Assembly (NCBI GenBank): GCA_947588605.1
Contig: CANPYK010000008.1
Coordinates: 1-64,000, forward strand
Direction: 5' to 3'
DNA length: 64,000 nt
From: an uncultured Oscillospiraceae bacterium
GTDB lineage: Bacteria > Bacillota > Clostridia > Oscillospirales > Oscillospiraceae
The position numbers and the translations under genes are program-made. Shown piece by piece: positions 59,020 to 64,000 of this stretch (its first letter is position 1; every line of letters begins with the position of its first letter). The notes under the pieces were generated by a model, which saw nothing but the letters and a program-made list of their open reading frames with translations, did not search any database and was not told the origin of the DNA.

Positions 59020-59391
59020 TCAGTCGACGCCCGTGTCGGCGCGGCGGAGGGCCTCGATGACCGCCACGGCGCGGCGGACGTCCTCGGGCGTCGCTTCCTT
59101 GGCCACGGAGAAGAGCATCCGGCACTCGGTGCGGGAGCGGAGCATGTCCAGATAGTCGTAGAGCTCGCTGTCCTCCAGGGTGTGGAAGGGGCCGGGGTCG
59201 GAGGCCTGGCCCTTGAGGTAGGCCATGGTCACGTGGAAATATTCGGCGATCTTGTGGAGGGTGGTGTCCCGGGGGGAGGTGCGGCCGCGCTTCCAGGTGC
59301 TCAGGGCCGCCTGGGAGATGCCGGTGGCCTTGGCCACCTGATAGGGGGTGACGCCGCGTTCTTGGCAAAGCTTCACAAAAACCTCGTACAT
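59020..59391 (-). CDS. XRE-family transcriptional repressor
   Basis: A 123-residue regulator; the ATG at 59391 follows TAGGAG. N-terminal helix-turn-helix: LCQERGVTPYQVAKATGISQAALSTWKRGRTSPRDTTLHKIAEYFHV (about residues 8-54), a Cro/CI-type fold. The C-terminal 60 residues (GPFHTLEDSELYDYLDMLRSRTECRMLF) are helical and probably mediate oligomerisation or recognition by the ImmA-like partner. Faces the divergent phage operon, so it should control both promoters in 59400-59640. Confidence 0.85.
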   Translation of the reverse strand: MYEVFVKLCQERGVTPYQVAKATGISQAALSTWKRGRTSPRDTTLHKIAEYFHVTMAYLKGQASDPGPFHTLEDSELYDYLDMLRSRTECRMLFSVAKEATPEDVRRAVAVIEALRRADTGVD

Positions 59392-59436
59392 TTTTTGTTC
59401 ACTCCTACAAATAGTTATTTTTGCTTGGAAAATTGC

Positions 59437-59465
59437 TTGACTTTTGAAAGCGAACGAAGTATAAT
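59437..59465 (+). promoter_or_regulatory. Rightward promoter of the prophage operon
   Basis: TTGACT (59437-59442), 17 bases, TATAAT (59460-59465). On the minus strand TTGTTT ... TATACT overlaps it and probably drives the repressor, so the two promoters are face-to-face and mutually exclusive. Confidence 0.6.
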
Positions 59466-59516
59466 GCAGATATCGAGCAAAACAAAGCTTTAATACACTT
59501 TGTTCAGCTTTCATGT

Positions 59517-59534
59517 ATAGTCAAAATAGACTAT
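59517..59534. promoter_or_regulatory. Palindromic operator-like site
   Basis: ATAGTC-AAAATA-GACTAT is a perfect 6-base inverted repeat between the divergent genes, continuing into TCGCTCG. The minus strand reads AATAGTCTATTTTGACTAT, strongly resembling the TATAGTCTATTT and TTGACTATCCGCTCG words at 2511-2613. Confidence 0.5.
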
Positions 59535-59644
59535 TCGCTCGGAGGCGGCCCGGGAGGAGCGCGCCGGAGGGAATGTTTATTTTGATTATCATACCACAAA
59601 AACAGAAGTATTGTCAAGCTTCAGAAAGGAGAAAAGAAGAAAAA

Positions 59645-59872
59645 ATGTTTGGCTGGGACCGTGGAGTCTACGGCGGCAGGGTCTGGGGGGAGGACGGCAC
59701 GGGGCTCCGGTGCGACCGGTGCGGGTGCGAGTTCTTCGTCGGGGACGCCTTCGGGTGGATGAACGGGGAGAGGGTGTGCGCCGACTGCGCCGACGAGGAA
59801 TGGAAGGAGCTGACGCCGGAGGAGAAGCTGGAGCTTCTCGGATTTGAGGTAGAAAGGATGAGGATCTGGTGA
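59645..59872 (+). CDS. Small zinc-ribbon-like phage protein (75 aa)
   Basis: Starts with ATG at 59645 behind AAAGGAGAAAAG. Two C-x2-C pairs, LRCDRCGCEF and RVCADCADEE (about residues 22-27 and 45-48), suggest a single zinc site; the C-terminus is acidic and helical. First gene of the rightward prophage operon; its end overlaps the next start by 4 bases (GTGA). Function unknown. Confidence 0.6.
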   Translation: MFGWDRGVYGGRVWGEDGTGLRCDRCGCEFFVGDAFGWMNGERVCADCADEEWKELTPEEKLELLGFEVERMRIW

Positions 59873-60264
59873 CTATCGCGCAACTGGAGGCGGGGGTGGA
59901 GGCTTGCATCGCCCACTGCCAGGAGACGGGAGACGCCCCGGTGGCGTACGTGCTCCATAAGTTTCTGGACGTGACGGAGGAGGAGCTGGCGGGGTATCTG
60001 GAGCGGGGCGAGCGGGCCATGAAGGGGGAGCTTCCCAAGGATGTGGGGACCATGCGGCGGTTTCGCATCGCCCGCCGGTGGGACGAGTTCAAGACGTTCT
60101 ACTGGCTGGGACAGGCCCGGAAGGACCCGAAGAACGCAAGCTTTGCCATGTTCAACTTAAAGCAGGCGGAGAACGGCGGCTACGCCGAGAAGGAGGGGAA
60201 GACGGAGAAGGTGACGGTGACGCTGAAGCTCCAGGGTGTCGGCGGAGAGGAGGGGATGAAGTGA
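59869..60264 (+). CDS. Possible small terminase subunit or phage packaging protein
   Basis: A 131-residue helical protein beginning with GTG at 59869, overlapping the zinc-ribbon gene by 4 bases. It contains FLDVTEEELAGYLERGERAMKGE and RRFRIARRWDEFKTFYWLGQARKDPKNASFAMFNLKQAENGGY. The last pattern (KxNSGMAIFLLKNRF-like, followed by KTEKVTVTLKLQG) is seen in small terminase-type proteins. Its place one base before the large terminase supports that reading; sequence support alone is moderate. Confidence 0.6.
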   Translation: MTIAQLEAGVEACIAHCQETGDAPVAYVLHKFLDVTEEELAGYLERGERAMKGELPKDVGTMRRFRIARRWDEFKTFYWLGQARKDPKNASFAMFNLKQAENGGYAEKEGKTEKVTVTLKLQGVGGEEGMK

Positions 60265-60265
60265 C

Positions 60266-61642
60266 GTGGAGGTGAGCTGGGATCTGGGGACGGCCAATGT
60301 AAAGCAGCTGGCGTTTTTCTTGGCCCGGACGCCCTTCGTGGCCTACGGCGGGGCCAAGGGCGGCGGGAAGACCTGGGCGGTGCGCACCAAGGCGGTGGGC
60401 GGCGCGGCGGTGAATCCCGGCCTTCGGGTGCTCATCATGCGCCGGACCTACCCGGAGCTGGAGGAAAACCACATCGGGCCCATTTTGCGCTCGGTGCCCA
60501 AGGAGGCGGCATCGTACAACGCCACCACGCGGCGGCTCACGTTCGTCAACGGCTCCACGGTGAAGTTCGGCCACTGGCAGGGGGAGCTCAGCGAGCTGGA
60601 GTACCAGGGACAGGAGTTCGACTGGATCTTCATCGACGAGGCCACGCAATTCACGGAACGGGCGTTCCACTATCTGAAGGGGTGCCTGAGGGGCGTGAGC
60701 CCCTACGACAAGCGGCTCTACCTCACCTGCAACCCCGGCGGGGTGGGGCACTCCTGGGTAAAGCGGCTCTTCATCGACCGGGACTATCGGGTGAGCGCGG
60801 ACCCGGAGGAGACGGAGGACCCGGCGGACTACACCTTCATCCCCGCCACGGTGGAGGACAACAAATATCTGCTGGAGCGCTCGCCCATGTACATGCGGAT
60901 GCTCTCACAGATGCCGGAGAACGTCCGCCGGGCCATGCGCTACGGGGACTGGGACGCCCTGGCGGGGAGCTATTTTGCCGAGCTCCGGCGGGAGAGGCAC
61001 TGCTTCGAGCCCTTCGCCATGCCGAAACACTGGCGGCGGTATCGGACCGTCGACTACGGCCTCGATATGCTGGCGGTGCTGTGGGTGGCCTCCGACGAGG
61101 AGGGGAGGAGCTACGTCTACCGGGAGTGGGCACAGCCGGGGCTCCTGGTCCGGGAGGCGGCGGCGGGGATCTTGCAAAGGACCCTCCCCGGGGAGAAGAT
61201 CGAGGCCACCTTCGCCCCGCCGGACCTGTGGAGCCGGCAGAAGGACACGGGCCGGACCATGGAGGAGCTGTTCGCCGCCTCCGGCGTGCCCCTGACGCGG
61301 GCGGACAATGACCGGGTCCGGGGACACATGATGGTGAAGGACATGCTGGCCCTTCGGGAGGACGGAAGGCCGGGACTGCTCATTTCCACGGGGTGCAAAC
61401 GGCTTTTGCGGGACATGACGGCCATTCAGGCGGACACGGAAAACCCGGGGGACGCGGCACGCGAGCCCCATGAGCTCACACATACCGTGGACGCGCTCCG
61501 GTATTACTGCGTGTCCCGGACGCTGGCGGCGGACCGGACATGCCGGGCCGGGGAGGAAGAGGACGAGGAGTCGTGGCGCAGCTATTTTGGAGGCGAGGCC
61601 ACGGAGGAGTATTTATGGTATGGAGGAGAGTATGGCTTTTAA
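60266..61642 (+). CDS. Phage terminase large subunit
   Basis: A 458-residue DNA-packaging motor and nuclease. Walker A-like YGGAKGGGKTWAVR (residues 27-40), Walker B WIFIDEATQF (about 112-121), coupling motif LTCNPGGVGHSW (about 151-162). The RNase H-like nuclease domain starts at YRTVDYGLDMLAVLWVA (about 265), and the C-terminal HELTHTVDALRYYCV (about 405) provides the last acidic residue. Start GTG at 60266; a GTG two codons later is an alternative. Followed not by portal and capsid genes but by a small protein and a long propeller-like protein. Confidence 0.92.
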   Translation: MEVSWDLGTANVKQLAFFLARTPFVAYGGAKGGGKTWAVRTKAVGGAAVNPGLRVLIMRRTYPELEENHIGPILRSVPKEAASYNATTRRLTFVNGSTVKFGHWQGELSELEYQGQEFDWIFIDEATQFTERAFHYLKGCLRGVSPYDKRLYLTCNPGGVGHSWVKRLFIDRDYRVSADPEETEDPADYTFIPATVEDNKYLLERSPMYMRMLSQMPENVRRAMRYGDWDALAGSYFAELRRERHCFEPFAMPKHWRRYRTVDYGLDMLAVLWVASDEEGRSYVYREWAQPGLLVREAAAGILQRTLPGEKIEATFAPPDLWSRQKDTGRTMEELFAASGVPLTRADNDRVRGHMMVKDMLALREDGRPGLLISTGCKRLLRDMTAIQADTENPGDAAREPHELTHTVDALRYYCVSRTLAADRTCRAGEEEDEESWRSYFGGEATEEYLWYGGEYGF

Positions 61643-61955
61643 GCTCAAGCAGGGAGACGCCTTCGCGCTCCCGGTGAAGATCAGGATAAACGGCACGGAC
61701 GTGCCCGTGGGGGATGTGGAACGGGCGGAATTCACGGTGGGGAAGGTACGCAAGACTTACCCGGAGGAGGCGTCCTTTGATGAGGAAAACGGGCGGTTCC
61801 TGGTACCGCTGACCCAGGAGGACACGTTCTCCCTGCCGGAGGACGAGGGACTGCGGTTCGACGTGCGCGTGAGGTTCCGCGGCGGGGCGGTCATCGGCAC
61901 CCAGAAGGTCACGGTGGCGCTGGTGGACAACGCCGAAAGCGAGGAGGTGATCTGA
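61632..61955 (+). CDS. Phage virion-associated small protein (107 aa)
   Basis: ATG at 61632 behind GGAGGAG, overlapping the terminase end by 11 bases (an in-frame ATG at 61620 is possible). The beta-rich sequence (MAFKLKQGDAFALPVKIRINGTDV ... EEASFDEENGRFLVPLTQEDTF ... IGTQKVTVALVDNAE) resembles an immunoglobulin-like or BppU N-terminal type domain of tail or baseplate proteins. Overlaps the next start (ATGA). Exact role unknown. Confidence 0.6.
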   Translation: MAFKLKQGDAFALPVKIRINGTDVPVGDVERAEFTVGKVRKTYPEEASFDEENGRFLVPLTQEDTFSLPEDEGLRFDVRVRFRGGAVIGTQKVTVALVDNAESEEVI

Positions 61956-64000
61956 TGGCGCGCATCACGGCGAATGTGGGGGAGAGGGTCTTCAACATCT
62001 CCTCCTGGCATGGCGTGAACGAGGCGCCGGAGGGGCAGGCGCGGTTGAAGCTGGGGGAGGCCGCCGTCATGCGGAACTTTTGCGTCACCTCCGGCGGGGC
62101 GCTGAAGAAGAGGCCGGGGAGCCGGGACGTGGCGGGGCTTTTGAACGCGTACACCGCCCACGTCCGGGAGGGGTCCCGGCAGGCGGTGGTGACGGACAAG
62201 GCAGGCGGGCGGAGCCGGGAGCTTTTCCCGAGGCTGGCGGCCAATGACGCGGGCGTTGTGGTGACGGCGGGCAGCGGCGTTTCCGTGGCGGCCAAGGACG
62301 CCGGGGCGTACAAGGGGTACTACTTTGCCCACGGCGGCAGGGTCTGGCGGCTGGAGGAGTGCGTCATCACGCCGGGGACCGGGACCGAGGCCATCGACGG
62401 CGGGCGGGTCACACCGGGGGAGATGGTCGCCGTGGCGTCCGGGACCGAGCGGTGGTCCAAGGAGGGCGGTAGCGTCTACTCCGGGACGAGGAGCCTGGAG
62501 ACATGGCCGGAGGCGGCGCTGGCCGGCGAGAATGTGCCCGGGGCCGTTCCCCTCAAAGAAGCGGGGCTCTACGCCGTGCTGAGCGGCGGCCCGTCCACGC
62601 AGAACGCCCCCGCGGGGACGGATGTGGGCTGGGCAAGCCAGAACGTGGGCGGGTACTTCGTGAGGGACGGGGCGCTCTACCGGTACTACGGGGCGAAGAC
62701 AGACAGCTGCTCGAAGAAGGAGCGGTGGAGGAAGTACGTCTGCACCAGGAGCTCCTACGGGTACACCTACTACACCGAGGGGGACTGGACCTTCAGGAGC
62801 AACTTTACCTTGTCCCCCGGCGCGACCGATGAGGGGTACTCGTCTTTCCGGTTCAATTCCGGCAACGGGACCTTCACTCTCTCCGGTTCCCAGGTGACGG
62901 TGCACAGCGGCGAGCAGGGGGACGTGGGGAAAACGTATTATCAGTTAGATGGAGAAAGCACCGTCATTCAAAAAACCGTCACGGGTATATTTGACCCGGA
63001 TATTTACTATTCCCGTACCCACGGCAGCTCATATACAAAAAGGGCCAACGGGCCCTATACCGGCTACAACACCAGCTACGGCGTGGGGGCAAGTATGGGT
63101 TCGGTGGACGTGCCGGAGGGGGCGCGGCCCGAGGCGGAAAAGGGGTATACCTACGTCACCACCTTCAGCAGCGGCGGGGTCCAGTACACCGTCATGCGGT
63201 CCGGGTCGGACTACTACTGCTACGCGAAGGACACGGAAACGCCGGTGGGGAGCTACGAGAAGAGCTTCAGCTTCTGGGCGGTTCCCCTCACGGTGAGCGC
63301 GGACACGGCGACGTGGTACGGGTCCGAGACATACGCCGAGGCCAACGAGGGCGGGGACCGGGAGGTCCGGGGCATCTGGTCCGGGCGCGTGGGGGACCGG
63401 GAGGTCCTGTGCGCCGCCTGCGGCGGGGTGCTGTGGGAGCTTTTGGAGGACGGCGGGGTTTGGAGCAAGATATCCGCCGGGAATATGGATACCTCCCAGG
63501 ACGTGCACATGTTCGGGTTCGATGAGAAGCTCTACATCCTCAACGGGAAGCAGTATCTCGTCTGGGACGGGGAGCGCCTGGATGAGGTAGAGGGCTATCG
63601 GCCGCTGGTGGCGGTGAGCGTGGAGCCTACCGGCGGCGGGACGCTGCTGGAGAATGTGAACAGGCTCACGGCGGGAAGACGGTGTTGGTTTTCCCCGGAC
63701 GGGGAGGCGACGGTGTTTCAGCTGCCGGAGAAGAATATCGCCTCCGTGGACGAGGTGAAGAGCCTGTCCGGGGACCCGGTGGGGGCCTACACTACGGACC
63801 TGGAGGCCGGGACGGTGACCTTTGCGTCGCCTCCTCCCAGGGGAGTCAATACGGTGGAGATCGGGTGGAGCGCCGGGGAGACGCTGCGGGGGCAGGTGTG
63901 CGCCATGCGGTTTGCGGAGCTCTACAACGGGGCGCAGGATTCCCGGGTATTCCTCTACGGGGACGGGTCCAACCGGGCGCTCTACTCGGGGCTTGACAGC
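61955..64000 (+). CDS. Large phage virion protein, runs off the window
   Basis: From the ATG at 61955 (overlapping the previous stop as TGATG) the frame is open to the window end, 682 codons without stop. It begins MARITANVGERVFNISSWHGVNEAP. Other segments are NFCVTSGGALKKRPGSRD near residue 45, LYILNGKQYLVWDGERLDEVEGYRP near 520, GTLLENVNRLTAGRRCWFSPDG near 560, and the final RVFLYGDGSNRALYSGLDS. The latter part looks like repeated beta-propeller blades, as in gp10-type tail stabilisation or tail-knob proteins of podovirus-like phages; that comparison is from pattern memory and tentative. Composition is rich in G, S, T and Y, as expected for a virion protein. Confidence 0.65.
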   Translation, partial: MARITANVGERVFNISSWHGVNEAPEGQARLKLGEAAVMRNFCVTSGGALKKRPGSRDVAGLLNAYTAHVREGSRQAVVTDKAGGRSRELFPRLAANDAGVVVTAGSGVSVAAKDAGAYKGYYFAHGGRVWRLEECVITPGTGTEAIDGGRVTPGEMVAVASGTERWSKEGGSVYSGTRSLETWPEAALAGENVPGAVPLKEAGLYAVLSGGPSTQNAPAGTDVGWASQNVGGYFVRDGALYRYYGAKTDSCSKKERWRKYVCTRSSYGYTYYTEGDWTFRSNFTLSPGATDEGYSSFRFNSGNGTFTLSGSQVTVHSGEQGDVGKTYYQLDGESTVIQKTVTGIFDPDIYYSRTHGSSYTKRANGPYTGYNTSYGVGASMGSVDVPEGARPEAEKGYTYVTTFSSGGVQYTVMRSGSDYYCYAKDTETPVGSYEKSFSFWAVPLTVSADTATWYGSETYAEANEGGDREVRGIWSGRVGDREVLCAACGGVLWELLEDGGVWSKISAGNMDTSQDVHMFGFDEKLYILNGKQYLVWDGERLDEVEGYRPLVAVSVEPTGGGTLLENVNRLTAGRRCWFSPDGEATVFQLPEKNIASVDEVKSLSGDPVGAYTTDLEAGTVTFASPPPRGVNTVEIGWSAGETLRGQVCAMRFAELYNGAQDSRVFLYGDGSNRALYSGLDS

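Overview
The window (64 kb, GC-rich, many strong GGAGG-type ribosome binding sites, sigma-A-like promoters with 17-base spacers) looks like the chromosome of a high-GC Firmicute of the class Clostridia, probably a gut Oscillospiraceae-type bacterium. Support: HemZ/HemW, TepA, VanW-domain, Rel/RecJ/Dtd and YesM/YesN/YesL-type genes, SLH-domain surface protease, and GC-rich intergenic palindromic modules. Taxonomy is inference; nothing here names a species.

Layout. (1) 1-3.4 kb: mobile-element debris and a broken metallophosphoesterase, an N-terminally truncated MobP-type relaxase relic, a DUF6809 gene and a DUF6076 gene. (2) 3.4-19.8 kb: a complete-looking xylo-oligosaccharide locus. On the minus strand run a YesM/YesN-type two-component system, a SGNH/SASA-type acetyl(xylan) esterase, an LplB/LplC-type ABC importer with lipoprotein, a GH8 reducing-end xylose-releasing exo-oligoxylanase, a GH3 beta-xylosidase, xylulokinase and a DUF4867 cupin-like protein. 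On the plus strand are DUF624 (YesL) and an MsmX-type shared ATPase. The logic is de-acetylation and import of xylo-oligomers, intracellular trimming to xylose, then phosphorylation as xylulose; no xylose isomerase gene is visible. (3) 19.8-23.2 kb: an intact IS1182-family element inserted in, and duplicating, the terminator after msmX; a 133-bp MITE; an exact 50-bp repeat also present at 1.6 kb; a tRNA 3'-end relic; and small genes from a conjugative element. (4) 23.2-28.6 kb: a giant secreted S8 protease with SLH anchors. (5) 28.8-36 kb: a yybP-ykoY-like (Mn2+) riboswitch in front of a flotillin, cardiolipin synthase, and YhaO/YhaN (SbcD/SbcC-like). (6) 36.9-47.8 kb: housekeeping genes recJ, rel, dtd, an MBL hydrolase, hemZ (carrying a parS site inside its coding sequence), a uridine-kinase-like gene, hemW and a VanW-domain protein. 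(7) 48-53.4 kb: an ABC exporter (FtsX permease plus ATPase) next to an OmpR/histidine-kinase pair, which looks like an antimicrobial-peptide or envelope-stress module. (8) 54.2-58.7 kb: tepA and the overlapping operon prfA-tsaC-coaE-apeB. (9) 58.7-64 kb: the left end of a prophage or phage-like island: an XRE repressor plus ImmA-type metallopeptidase facing a divergent plus-strand operon with a possible small terminase, large terminase and virion proteins that run off the window.

Three long intergenic stretches (30.48-30.90, 35.95-36.78 and 53.44-54.24 kb), plus two shorter ones, are built from a small set of recurring palindromic modules in mixed order. The most noteworthy non-coding signals are the parS palindrome, the riboswitch-flotillin pairing, the palindrome-targeting IS, the 50-bp direct repeat flanking the xylan locus, and these mosaic repeats.
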